From: Nocardiopsis sp. TSRI0078
Lineage (GTDB): Bacteria > Actinomycetota > Actinomycetes > Streptosporangiales > Streptosporangiaceae
Length of the DNA: 54,446 nt
Assembly (NCBI RefSeq): GCF_001905145.1
Contig: NZ_LWLB01000014.1
Coordinates: forward strand, 1 to 54,446
Reading direction: 5' to 3'
Part shown: one piece after another, positions 8,322 through 16,849 of the stretch
How the letters are laid out: every line of letters begins with the position of its first letter
How positions within the stretch are numbered: position 1 is the first letter of the stretch
Notes under the pieces: generated by a model
Told to the model about the DNA's origin: nothing
What the model saw: the letters and a program-made list of their open reading frames with translations, nothing else
Database searches by the model: none
Translations under genes and position numbers: made by a program

Positions 8322-9115
8322 TAACGAGTTGGTGCGTGACAGCGGGTGAGGCTTCACCGGAGGGCCGTGGCATCCTCTGGTCGTGACGATCAAGGTCAAT
8401 CGTGCGGTCCCGGCCCATCCCTGGCTCACCGGCATCTCCCAGCACCACCTGGCCGCGCTCATCGAGGAGCTGGCCCGCCCCTGGGAAGCGGTGGTCGAGG
8501 GTCGCCGGCACCGGGTCCGGGGTGGCGAGAGGAAGCGGGCTGCCGGGGCGGGCGCCCGGCACCGCCTGGTCCTCGCCGACCGTCGGATGGCCACCCTGAT
8601 CCATGTGCGCCACGACCTGCCGCACGCGGTTCTGGGCCTGCCGTTCGGTGTGGACCGCTCCACCATCAGCCGTGCCGTCGGCCAAATCCGAGCTCTGTCG
8701 GCCGAACGGGGGTACGCGGTCCCCCATCGTCCGGGGGTGCGTCTGCGCACGGTGGAGGACGTGTTCGCCTACGCCCGAGCCGAAGGAGTCGGGCTTCGGT
8801 GGACGCCACCGAGGTCCAGGTACGTAGGCCCCGCGCGGGCCGGGGCGGGCGACGGGCGTTCGTCCCGGGCAAGAAGAAGCAGAACACCATGAAGGCCACC
8901 GTCACGCGCACTCCTCAGACCGCATCACCGTCGAGCACGCCCTGGCCGACCACAAACGTTGGAAGCGACTGATGCGCTGGACCCACCGGCGGGAGAACCT
9001 CCCGGTCACCTATCGGGCCATCGCCGGTCTGGTCTGCGACCGCACCGCGAACATCTGGAAAGCGCCGCGCGCGGGATCACCATGCCTCACCCGCCTATCA
9101 CGCACCAACTCGTAA
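8322..9115 (+). mobile_element. IS5-type element with terminal inverted repeats, internally deleted
   Basis: Roughly 31-base imperfect inverted repeats bound the element: 8322-8352 (containing ACGAGTTGGTGCGTGA) and the reverse complement at 9084-9115. They differ at a few positions. The length, about 794 bases, is shorter than an intact member because the transposase gene inside has lost part of its middle. The element could still be mobilised in trans if the ends are functional. No target duplication is clear. Confidence 0.65.
8383..9066 (+). pseudogene. IS5-family (DDE_4) transposase, frameshifted and deleted
   Basis: The N-terminal HTH part is intact in one frame (RMATLIHVRHDLPHAVLGLP, then FGVDRSTISRAVGQIRALSA and LRTVEDVFAYARAEGVGLRW). 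The frame then shifts near 8800 and continues VDATEVQVRRPRAGRGGRRA and GKKKQNTMKATV, the region of the first catalytic Asp. The central DDE segment is missing. A third frame resumes DRITVEHALADHKRWKRLMR and ends near TYRAIAGLVCDRTANIW, the normal C-terminus. It cannot make an active transposase. It lies wholly inside the inverted repeats of the element at 8322-9115. Confidence 0.75.
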
Positions 9116-9319
9116 GCGCAGCTGCCATTTTGGACTGCGGCCACCGCCTGGACGTTCATGCCGTGCTGCTCGTGCTTGCCCGGATGGAACGGGCGGTCGG
9201 CCGTCTCCGCTTTCGGACCCGAATCGGTCCACGGACTGGCTGCGGCGCGGATCCACGTCCTATCCACACCGTACGCCGGGTGCCTGGAAAGGCTGTGGCG
9301 CCGGCCAACGGCGACTATG

Positions 9320-9585
9320 AGGGCGCTGGCATCGGAGTTGCCATGCCCTTCAAGCAGCCGTCGCACGGGTCCGTCCTGACCGTGGACAACCAGGCCTTCG
9401 ACCGGATCCAGCGGGTCTGCACTGCCTGAGCGAGCGGGGCTTCACGCTGCTCACCCGGCGGTGAAGGCTGCTCCAGCCCGCCACCGCCGGCCCCGGCGGG
9501 ACCGACGACATCGCCAAGGCCGCACTCCTCATCACCCATTTCGAACACGGGCGCCAGGAATGGAACTCGCTGAGACCACCTAATT
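9320..9585 (+). pseudogene. second IS5-family transposase C-terminal fragment
   Basis: Reads GVAMPFKQPSHGSVLTVDNQ, the start of the C-terminal part of actinomycete IS5-type transposases. It then shifts to ERGFTLLTRR, meets an in-frame TGA, and continues DDIAKAALLITHFEHG. The frameshift and stop show that it is dead. It lies just outside the inverted-repeat element at 8322-9115. It is therefore either the remains of an older copy or a target into which that element inserted. The 200 bases between them read poorly in all frames. Confidence 0.5.
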
Positions 9586-9613
9586 TCGCTTCGCCCCCAC
9601 CAGCCTGCCCCCA

Positions 9614-9790
9614 TCAATGAAACCTTGAATACAAATCACGATCACGCCACGAATCGGAAAAAGAACCCAAAATAGCTTCATGGAGCCTAAGGTCACTGAC
9701 ATCACGACCTGAACAATCCACCCGCCTCCTCACCTCCTCTTCAATAACCTGCCACCGCAGCTCACGCATGAGGAAGGAAACCAATTCGAC
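9614..9790 (-). CDS. possible short protein or C-terminal remnant
   Basis: A frame ending at 9614 encodes a helical, charged C-terminus (SFLMRELRWQVIEEEVRRR, then DLRLHEAILGSFSDSWRDRD). The DNA here is less GC-rich than the neighbours, which fits foreign origin. No ribosome binding site or family is evident, and its upstream side runs into the dispersed repeat at about 9800. Confidence 0.25.
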   Translation of the reverse strand, partial: VELVSFLMRELRWQVIEEEVRRRVDCSGRDVSDLRLHEAILGSFSDSWRDRDLYSRFH

Positions 9791-9795
9791 CACGC

Positions 9796-9840
9796 TCAGC
9801 CGGGTGACGGGAAGCGATCCTGGCACACACCAGAGTCCCG
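9796..9840 (+). repeat. dispersed repeat copy 2
   Basis: Contains GTGACGGGAAGCGATCC followed by TGGCACACACCAG, closely matching segments at 14101 and 16786 and more loosely 3576. It sits just after the stop of the DnaJ-domain gene. Confidence 0.45.
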
Positions 9841-9861
9841 TCACACCCGGGACGAAGCACC

Positions 9862-10533
9862 TCATTCCCCACCGTTCATGACGGCAAGGCCGATAGCCAC
9901 GCCTCCCACCAGAGTGATCACAATGGAAATCCACGCGTAGCGCTCGTACCGGACTGCCTTCTCGTGATCGTGCGACCGGCTGAGAGCCATTATCGCCAAG
10001 ATGACGCTGGGCACCGCGAAGACGAAGAAACAGCTCAGGACCATCAGAATCGCTGTAACCAAGGCGGCGATCGCGCTTCCCTGTCCTCGCGGAGGGGGTG
10101 CCGAGTAGACACGGTACGAAGGTTTGGGGGCGGAGCCGGAGAACGGGTCCCGGTAGCCGCCTGGTTGGGCCGGGCGCGTAGCGTGGGGCGGCCCCTGATC
10201 CCACGGATCTGGGGGGGCCTGCGGCTCGGCCCCAGGCGCATAAGCCGACTCGCCAGTAGTGTGCGTTGATCCCCACGGGCTCTCTGGTTCCGGTTCGGGC
10301 GGTGGGGTAGGAATGGTGGGCTCGGTTCTCGGCGAGCGGAGCTCCTCCAGGAGAACCTCACGGGCCCGGGTAATACGGTTGAACATCTCCGCTGCCCGTG
10401 GATCCGGATTCCTATCGGGGTGCCACTGTGGGGCCCTGAGTCGATAGGCCCTGAGCACCTCGTTCTCTCCGGCATCCGGGCTCACCCCAAGCAGCATCCG
10501 CGCCTCATCCGGATCGGGAATCAGGTTGGGCAT
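9862..10533 (-). CDS. DnaJ-domain membrane protein
   Basis: Encodes 223 residues. Residues 1-65 are a J domain with the essential HPD motif (YRLRAPQWHPDRNPDPRAAE), which stimulates Hsp70/DnaK ATPase activity. A Pro-rich disordered linker spans about 70-150. Two hydrophobic helices follow (roughly 152-177 and 195-217) with a short charged loop between them, so the J domain is tethered to the membrane. The second half resembles small DUF4190-like double-helix modules. The upstream gene, a toxin-like head at 10521-11477, overlaps its start by 13 bases, which suggests co-transcription. It probably recruits DnaK to a membrane site. No client can be named. Confidence 0.8.
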   Translation of the reverse strand: MPNLIPDPDEARMLLGVSPDAGENEVLRAYRLRAPQWHPDRNPDPRAAEMFNRITRAREVLLEELRSPRTEPTIPTPPPEPEPESPWGSTHTTGESAYAPGAEPQAPPDPWDQGPPHATRPAQPGGYRDPFSGSAPKPSYRVYSAPPPRGQGSAIAALVTAILMVLSCFFVFAVPSVILAIMALSRSHDHEKAVRYERYAWISIVITLVGGVAIGLAVMNGGE

Positions 10534-11477
10534 GTCTCAGCGGTCACCCCACTCGTCCCTCTTTGCGCGGTAACACCGCAGGTTCCGATGGCCGGTGGCT
10601 TCTCACAGGCCCACGCGTTACTCGGCTTACGGCCGAGCAAGAGTCCCGTTGGTACGTCCTGGTGAAAACGGTGTCGGCGCGAGTCGGGCTCACTTTGTTG
10701 TGAGGCTTCTCCATCCTGTTTCTCGGAGTTGAAGCACCAGCACGGCCTGGGTGGTCTCTCCGGCTCGCTGCGGGCACCACCCCACCCCCCACCCAGTCGT
10801 ATCGGCGTGACCCGCGTCGACCCGTCCGTGGTGGTTGACACCAGCGGATGGCTCCCAGGAGCGCATATGTCTTCGGAAATCTCGATGAGCCCGTAGACGA
10901 CCTCGCCCGACCCCCGAACGGCGGACCCGTCCAGATCGGCGGAGACGAAGTGGGTGCCGTCCGGCGCCAGGGCAGTGATGGCTTTGACGCACTCGGTCTC
11001 GGCGACGGTGAAGTCTTCCACCACACGGGCGGTGTCGACTTGCAGGACGGCGAGTTCTTCGACCTTGTCGTTGCCACCGCCGGAGATTCCGTCCCGACAC
11101 CAGCCTTCATCGCCTTCGGTGGAGGTCAGGAACGCCCGAGCCCGGGCACATAGCAGGAGCATGCAGGAGCAGATCTTGCGAGCGGTCTCAGTGATAGCTT
11201 CCAGGGCCGTGGCAGCCGCACTCAGGGCTCCCTCGGCGTCGTTTGTGGCCATCGGTTGGAAGACTGCACAGGGGATGACGTCCTCAGGTGCGGAGCAGTA
11301 AGCGGAGGGAGCGGACCAGAAGCTGGTGATGTCGTGGCCAGTGGTAGAGACGTCCTCGCCGATGGTACGCAGGTCGGTGGTGTCGGCTTGGAACAGGTGG
11401 GGCTTGGTGTCGGGAACGAGAACCGTGTCGAGGTCGATGGGGCTAGTGAATCCTGGTCTACCGTTCTTGCCTGTCAC
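10521..11477 (-). pseudogene. WXG-type polymorphic-toxin N-terminal head, C-terminus degraded
   Basis: The first 200 or so residues are a helical hairpin region like the WXG100-related heads of actinomycete type VII-secreted or polymorphic toxins: LFQADTTDLRTIGEDVST, SAAATALEAITETARKI, KVEELAVLQVDTARVVEDF and AITALAPDGTHFVSADLDGS. After GEVVYGLIEISED the sequence turns into low-quality, Arg/Ser-rich reading with no toxin domain. Family members normally carry several hundred more residues there. The gene is therefore a head without its toxin or linker. The family assignment is from memory of the motif order and should be treated as moderate. It lies directly upstream of the DnaJ-domain gene. 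Confidence 0.5.
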
Positions 11478-12030
11478 TGATCGCTTTCAGCGGAGAGGAA
11501 AAGGGGGGCGGAGTTTCGATGGTGATCCGAACGCACTTTTTGTCTTACCAGCGGTCGGTGACAGATCCGACACTCTGGATGGGCGCACGGGAATGAGCGG
11601 AAGGCGGGCACAGGCACGGCTTCGCCCAGGTGGAACCCAGTATCCGAGGAAGTTCCGGACGTACGGGCGGTATCTTGTGTGTCGAGAGCCACCGACCGAA
11701 AGCGGCCAAAGATGCGTCCCGGACCGAGCTCGGATCTGCGCTTAGCCCAGCCCCGGAAGAGGTCGAACCCCAGCGGGACAAGAGCATCCTACTGATCCGG
11801 CCGCCGAGTCAAAGTCGACCTACCCGAGCGGCCAGCGCAGCGGCCGCGCGATAAGGACCTCACGAGGTGCCATCGGACGCCGCCTGCACACAGTTCGTAC
11901 TCCGTTCGTGCTCCGCAGCTTTGGACCGGGGCGACAGCGGGCGGCACCCCTTGACACGAAACGACAGCGGTGTTCGGATGGATTGGGACGAAACGGCGCC
12001 CTGTGGCACGTAGAGGCACGAAAAAATCGC
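11478..12030. other. non-coding or eroded stretch with ACGAAACG repeats
   Basis: No convincing gene is seen. ACGAAACG occurs at 11956-11963 and 11988-11995, 32 bases apart (three helical turns), on the inner side of attachment repeat B. These may be integrase arm sites like those beside repeat A. Confidence 0.35.
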
Positions 12031-12097
12031 CTTTCTCATCCGATGGCCGCAGGTTCGCGTCCTGCCGGGTGCGCCACAAAACCCCAGTTCAGACGGG
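12031..12097 (+). repeat. tRNA-Arg 3'-end copy, attachment-site repeat B
   Basis: Direct repeat of 3146-3210. It shares ATCCGATGGCCGCAGGTTCG, the T arm, an acceptor 3' strand and GCCAC, and continues into AGTTCAGACGGG beyond the tRNA end. The acceptor strand CGGGTGC fits the usual actinomycete tRNA-Arg GCACCCG partner better than copy A does. The anticodon loop is changed and no 5' half is present, so it is not a functional tRNA. Confidence 0.65.
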
Positions 12098-12442
12098 TCA
12101 TGCGAGCCGAACAGACGAGGCACCGGGTCTGGTTCGGGGCCTGACATGCTCCCCGTGTGCTCCGCAGTGCAGGGTCCAGTACAGGTGGGGGCGCACCTCG
12201 CGGGGCATTTTGCCATCCCGTGACCGTGGCGGCCATCGCCCGGGGCGCCCCGTGTCCGCCCGCAGTGCCCCGCAGCCGCACTGAATCCCAGCAGGGGCAT
12301 ACGTGTGCCCCCTTCGGGCCCAACAGCCGCCCACACACCCCAGAACACCCGCCCCGCACCGGGTCAGGCAGTGGCCAGCGCTGTCACCGATCGGCGCTAA
12401 CCTGCCCCGGCACCACACCCTCCCCCACGATCGAGGCACCCT

Positions 12443-13292
12443 GTGTCCAGCCCCGACCCCACGACGAAGCGCGACCGGCTCCTCACCGCGTTCCCCGAAC
12501 TACGCGAGCACGGAAAACCCGCGCTCCTACTCCACCCCCACCTGGGAGCACCAACATCCCGGGACAGCTCGGTCGGTGGCCCGCTTCTGTGGCCCGCCGA
12601 CGAACCCTGGCCCACGTGCGACCTCGTCCACTACGACTTCACCGCCCCCGGGGGAGCCGAAGAGGTCCGCTTCAACGAACCGGTCGCACTCCAGCCCGTA
12701 CTCCAACTCCTCGCCCGGGATCTGCCCGAGGGACACACCCTCCCCGTGGAGGCCGAACTGCTCCAGGTCCTGTGGTGCCCCAACCGCCCCCCAGCCACCC
12801 GACGCCTTCGGCCACGGCTACACCCCCTGGCTCACACTGCGCTGGCGGGACGACGCCTCCACGCTGCGACCACTTCAGGGCCAACCACACGCGCACACCG
12901 CTGAGGAGGAGTACACGCTTCCGCCCTGTGCCCTGACCATCGAGGAGATCACCGACTACCCCTCCGACGACGAACTTCCCGAGAACCTGGCCGACCGCAT
13001 CCAGGCATGGCAGGACGACGTACCCGAGTCCGGACACGTGACCCCCAAACCCAGCTACTTCTACGATGTCGCCCACCGAAGAGGCATGAAACTCGGCGGC
13101 TGCCAACGGTGGAGCCTGACCGACTCGGCTCCCGTGAAATGCGCGTGCGGCACCCCCATGGAACTCCTGCTCCAGATCGACAGCATGGAGCCAGGCGGGC
13201 TGGAAAGACTCGTGATCGGCCGCGGCTACTCCCTCAGCGTCCACCGCTGCCCAGCCTCACCGAACCACCCCCACAAGACCGTTATGAAGTGA
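12443..13292 (+). pseudogene. YwqG/DUF1963-like protein, single frameshift
   Basis: The N-terminal half (from a GTG) runs in one frame (GKPALLLHPHLGAPTSRDSS, then GGPLLWPADEPWPTCDLVH) up to LLQVLWCPNR. After a run of six C at about 12787-12792 the protein continues one frame over with PDAFGHGYTPWLTLRWRDD. It later reads MKLGGCQRWSLTD, CACGTPMELLLQIDS and a normal C-terminus. KxGGxxxW and CxCGxxMxLLLQID are the signature region of the YwqG/DUF1963 group, whose biochemical role is unknown. One extra base in the C run explains the break. This may be a real null or a consensus error. Confidence 0.7.
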
Positions 13293-13404
13293 TACACATT
13301 AATCACAGAAGTAAGCCAAAGGAAGAGAATAGGATCCGCACCGGGAAGTAGAGCGGTCAGCAGGACCGCAGTCAACATGACACGGATTCTTCTGTAAGGC
13401 CATG

Positions 13405-13747
13405 GACACGTCGTTCAAGAGATCGACGGTTCCAACGACTTCGGCGAAGACTTGTACGTCACCTTCGCCCAAGGCGGGGAGCGAACATCCGACATTATCG
13501 CCATCCAAGTCAGGGGGATCATCTTACCGAATGAGAAGGGGGTCCTGAATTCCAGTGGGGAATCACACGCAACAGTGGGAATCCAGCGCCATGCCAGTCA
13601 TCTGCATCGCGTATGGCCCAGAGTCCCACAACCTCTACTGGACCAATGCCACCGAGACTCTCGAGAACGCACGATTCACAGGAAAGCAGTTGAGGTCGAC
13701 CCCCATTAGCCGGGAGAGTGTTCTAGACATAGCCGACCCTGGTGCGC
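13405..13747 (+). pseudogene. DUF4365 (PD-(D/E)XK-like) fragment, frameshifted
   Basis: The first part reads GHVVQEIDGSNDFGEDLYVT, then ERTSDIIAIQVRG, the DUF4365 start in which D...IQVK forms a restriction-endonuclease-like active site. After about 13540 the frame shifts and the match resumes with VICIAYGPESHNLYWTNATE. The expected Lys of the IQVK strand is Arg here. The N-terminal 20-30 residues and the end are missing. The tail merges into the integrase remnant on the other strand. DUF4365 proteins often travel with mobile elements and defence loci, which fits this setting. Confidence 0.6.
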
Positions 13748-14051
13748 GGACGCAGCCGGGTCCGGTGCCCAACCAGTGCTGGCGCCACTCCCCTACCATC
13801 CACACCACCAGGCCTGTCGCGTCTGTTTCGACGCCCTGGGCCCCGTGCAGCACCGCGCGAGCGGCCTCACGGGAGGCGAACCCACCACGACGCATCCGGT
13901 ACCGCCGCCCCGGAACATGCTCCAACTCCACCGAGAAGTGCCAGCTCCCATGCCCACGAGACCGCAACCGCGGACACCCACCCCCGACCTTCCTCGAGGT
14001 ACCAGGCAAACGACACCCACACCGCTTGAACGCCGAACCAGACCCGAACAT
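13640..14051 (-). pseudogene. tyrosine integrase N-terminal remnant (copy 2)
   Basis: Starts MFGSGSAFKRCGCR and continues CPRLRSRGHGSWHFSVELE, RYRMRRGGFASREAARAVL and LVVWMVGEWRQHWLGT. These are the N-terminal arm-binding region and the first helix of the core-binding domain of an actinomycete integrase. The match fades after about 110 residues, and the catalytic R-H-R-Y domain is absent. It points toward attachment repeat B, 1.5 kb away, with the YwqG-like and DUF4365 remnants between. It differs clearly from copy 1 at 3286-3471, so two separate elements are implied. Confidence 0.65.
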
Positions 14052-14097
14052 CACCACCACCTCCAAGCCCAGCCTCGTCCCACACAGACGTGCCCGA

Positions 14098-14145
14098 AGA
14101 AGGCGAATGATGGGAGACGATCCCGGCACACACCAGGGCCTCCAA
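14098..14145 (+). repeat. dispersed repeat copy 3
   Basis: Contains GAATGATGGGAGACGATCCC followed by GGCACACACCAGGG, matching the copies at 9796 and 16786. It sits 50 bases upstream of the start of integrase remnant 2, in the same relative position as copy 1 has to integrase remnant 1. Bases 14130-14323 hold no gene. Confidence 0.45.
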
Positions 14146-14323
14146 CGACCTCAGCACGAAACACATGCCGTGTAGAACGTCTCAACACGTTTTGCAGCTT
14201 CCGGTCGCCGACTACATCGACTGCGGAATCGGGGAATGGCCACCGCTCCGTGAAGCGTGGAGCCTGCCTGAGTGCCCCACGGAAACCAGGCGTCTCCGCT
14301 GCGTTCCGCTACCCGGCCCGGGC

Positions 14324-16063
14324 TCAGGCCACCGCCACTGCGGATGTGATCATGCCGGAGTCGACCGCGTAGACGATGACACCTCCCGGGACCACACGGA
14401 CCCCGGCCGCCTCCTCCTCGGACAGCTCCCGGCCCAGGACGTTCTCGACCGTGCGGGAAGCCGCGCCGTCCCAGGGGTGGACCGTCAGTTCCACCGCCCG
14501 GTCACCGCTCCCCGGCCATGCGACCGCGTAGAGGTCCTCGTCCGTGGTGGCGAACCTCCGCTGCCCGTCCGTGGAAGGAAGCTCCAGCGTGTACTCGGGT
14601 TCTCCGCGGGCATCGGTGAGGGTCAGGGTCGGGTCCGACCCCAGGAGCACGCCGTCCCCGATCACGTCCTCCCAGAGGTCCTCCTCCAGCCGTTCCCCAC
14701 TCGGACGGGGGTCCTCCCACGTTCCGGCGGCGAGTTCCTCACCCGTGCGGGTGTCGACGGTGAGGTACGCGTCGGAGTGGACGTCGTAGCGGTAGAGCAA
14801 TGAGCCGTCGGAGGAGGCCGTGATAGCACTGCCGGCGGGGTCGTTGGGATTCGCAGCCTCGTGCGTCCACAGCAGGTCACCGGTGACCGAGTCGAAAGCG
14901 TGCACCACGGGAATGGTCCCATCGGCTCCGCCGCCCTCACCGAGGCATCGGAGCGAGGCGAGGACCTGGTCGTGTGTGACCTCAAGGTCGAGAACGGTGT
15001 CCTCTCCGTCGGGAACACATTCCGGTGATTCCTCGAACCTCCACAGCAGGGCGCCCGATGATGCCCCGTACACCTCCAGCGGAGCACTCGCCCCCGTCCG
15101 CACGGCGACGCTCTCGTCTTCCGGGGGCTCCGCGTTCTCGGAGTCATGTGCCACCGCAGCGACCTCGTCCGTCAGGAGCTTCTGGAGGTCCTCGGAACGG
15201 TGCAGGATCCGGCCGCTCATCGCATCGAGGGTGACCCTCACCGTCGCGGGGGCGGGGTCGTCATCGGTCGGGGGAGGATACTCCTCGAGTACGAGCGAGT
15301 CTCCGTCAGGAGCGACCAGGATCCGGATGTCCGATCCAGGCGTGCGGTACCGCCACAGTTCGTCACCGGTGAGGGGATCCACCACCATCGCCCCGTCCCC
15401 GAGCTGCAACAGCGCTCCCGAGGTGACCGCCTGCAGCCCTCGGACCGCGTCCTGCGGAAGGTCCAGTGCACGCGGCACGCCCTCGATCCCGGCCGGAATC
15501 TCACGGGCCGGAGGCTCGACGCTCGCGGTGAGATGTTCCGCCCCCGGCCGCGGGGGCCGGAGCGCCCCCTCGGCCACCACGCCGGCTCCGGCGGGAACCA
15601 CCAGGGTCGACACCAAGGCCAGGAACAACACCACTCCCGCCCCGGGCACACCGTGTTCCCTGCGGTCGAGCAGGATCGCGGCCGCCGCGAAGAGCATCTG
15701 GAGGCCGCCCACCGCGGCGGTGACAGCCACGGTCGGCATGAGCCGATACCGCTCCCCGGGAAGGAGTTCGGCCTCCGAGTAGCCGCTCAGGTGGGAGAAG
15801 GCGACGGCCACGACCAGGACCGCGACCCCCAGAGCCGCCCAGAGCAGGACCGACCTCACAGTGGAAGCCTCATCGGCCTCCGCCCGCACGTCCCGGAACC
15901 AGGAGACCACGAACAGAACCGTGGCGACCAAAGGCCCGTAGAGCACGTACGGCGGAGCCGACACGTGAGGCGTTCCGACCCACGTGAGGACGAGATGGAG
16001 AAGGAAGGGCAGGAGGCCGATCAGGCATCCCGACACGGGCAGGCGTCTACGGACTGTCTTCAT
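14324..16063 (-). CDS. membrane-anchored PQQ-type beta-propeller protein
   Basis: Encodes 579 residues. The first 170 residues hold five predicted membrane helices (for example LIGLLPFLLHLVLTW, YGPLVATVLFVVSW, LLWAALGVAVLVVAVAF, AVGGLQMLFAAAAILL and VLFLALVSTLVVPAGAGV). The remaining 400 residues are an outward-facing propeller of PQQ_2-like blades with repeated strand-turn signatures: MVVDPLTGDELWRYRTP, EVYGASSGALLWRFEE, HAFDSVTGDLLWTHEA and TVDTRTGEELAAGTW. Such propellers usually bind partners rather than PQQ. No enzyme residues are evident. It is transcribed alone. It is the first fully intact gene right of the mobile-element zone. Confidence 0.8.
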   Translation of the reverse strand: MKTVRRRLPVSGCLIGLLPFLLHLVLTWVGTPHVSAPPYVLYGPLVATVLFVVSWFRDVRAEADEASTVRSVLLWAALGVAVLVVAVAFSHLSGYSEAELLPGERYRLMPTVAVTAAVGGLQMLFAAAAILLDRREHGVPGAGVVLFLALVSTLVVPAGAGVVAEGALRPPRPGAEHLTASVEPPAREIPAGIEGVPRALDLPQDAVRGLQAVTSGALLQLGDGAMVVDPLTGDELWRYRTPGSDIRILVAPDGDSLVLEEYPPPTDDDPAPATVRVTLDAMSGRILHRSEDLQKLLTDEVAAVAHDSENAEPPEDESVAVRTGASAPLEVYGASSGALLWRFEESPECVPDGEDTVLDLEVTHDQVLASLRCLGEGGGADGTIPVVHAFDSVTGDLLWTHEAANPNDPAGSAITASSDGSLLYRYDVHSDAYLTVDTRTGEELAAGTWEDPRPSGERLEEDLWEDVIGDGVLLGSDPTLTLTDARGEPEYTLELPSTDGQRRFATTDEDLYAVAWPGSGDRAVELTVHPWDGAASRTVENVLGRELSEEEAAGVRVVPGGVIVYAVDSGMITSAVAVA

Positions 16064-16101
16064 GGTTCTACTGGTTCATCCTCGGGCTCTGGCCGGCCAT
16101 G

Positions 16102-16695
16102 TCAGTTTCGACGTTCAGGGTTGATGTGCGTGTTGCACTCATCGGTGTCATCCGCTCGAAGGTTCCCTCCCTCGAACGAGCTGCTTCCATCATCGAATTG
16201 CTCCGTATATTCACCAGCCAGTTTCTCGTCGCTCTCATCGAGAACCTCGTCGGCGAGGAGCTCGATCAAAGAAGCAGGGCTATTCCCACGGGCATCCACC
16301 TCCTCGTATGAGCAGGCCACAGATCTTCATAGAAGGCCACGCCGTAAAGGGGTGACTCGACCTGCTCCTGCACCATGGCGCAGGACCCGTTATCATCGCC
16401 GATCTTCTCGGCGGTGAGGAGGTCCTGGTCGATGGTGCGCGACAGCGCCGAGGCGTCGGGAGGGCAGTTCAGCAGGAAGACGGTGCGGCCCGCCTGCGCG
16501 CTTTGCGCCAGGTCCTCGTGTGCGCTGGTCCGGAGCACCACGCGGCGGGGCCGGTACAGGTGAAGCCAGGTCCTGGTCGCGTTCACCGCCTCGGCGGTCG
16601 CTCGCGACAGGTCCTCGGCCCGAAGGCACAGCACGGGCGGCACCGGGATCCCGAGTTCCGCGGCCTCGCTCAGCCGGGCGGCCTTGAACCCCCGT
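16102..16695 (-). pseudogene. PEP/pyruvate-binding-like fragment, frameshifted
   Basis: Reading leftward from about 16695 gives FKAARLSEAAELGIPVPPVL, then PRRVVLRTSAHEDL, NCPPDASALSRTIDQDL and CAMVQEQVESPLYGVAFYED. This resembles the N-terminal ATP-grasp part of PEP/pyruvate-binding enzymes (PPDK_N type), where the Arg in VLRTSA binds phosphate. Around 16310 the frame breaks. An acidic tail (ASLIELLADEVLDESDEKLA) follows in another frame. The first residues and most of the catalytic domain are missing. The assignment is from motif similarity only. Confidence 0.4.
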
Positions 16696-16766
16696 GGTCG
16701 GCGTCCAGTCGTTGAGTCAGCAAGTCAGCGGCCACCGGCACACCCGCCCGAGCCGAGCCGCTTCCC

Positions 16767-16835
16767 AGCCTTCCTGACGATTACCGAGTGACGGGAGGCG
16801 CTCCCGGCACACGTCAGGGTCGCCCCTGGATCCCG
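16767..16835 (+). repeat. dispersed repeat copy 4
   Basis: CAGCCTTCCTGACGATTACC at 16767-16786 is identical to 3557-3576. The next 35 bases match copies 2 and 3. Read forward it gives PAFLTITE and then a stop, the start of an excisionase-like HTH sequence. Its position between two broken genes marks a recombination junction. Confidence 0.5.
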
Positions 16836-16849
16836 AGCGAAACAGCCGA

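Noticed and set aside
3146..12097. Functional tRNA-Arg genes
   Set aside because: Only 3' halves are present; no D arm or 5' acceptor strand lies upstream of either copy.
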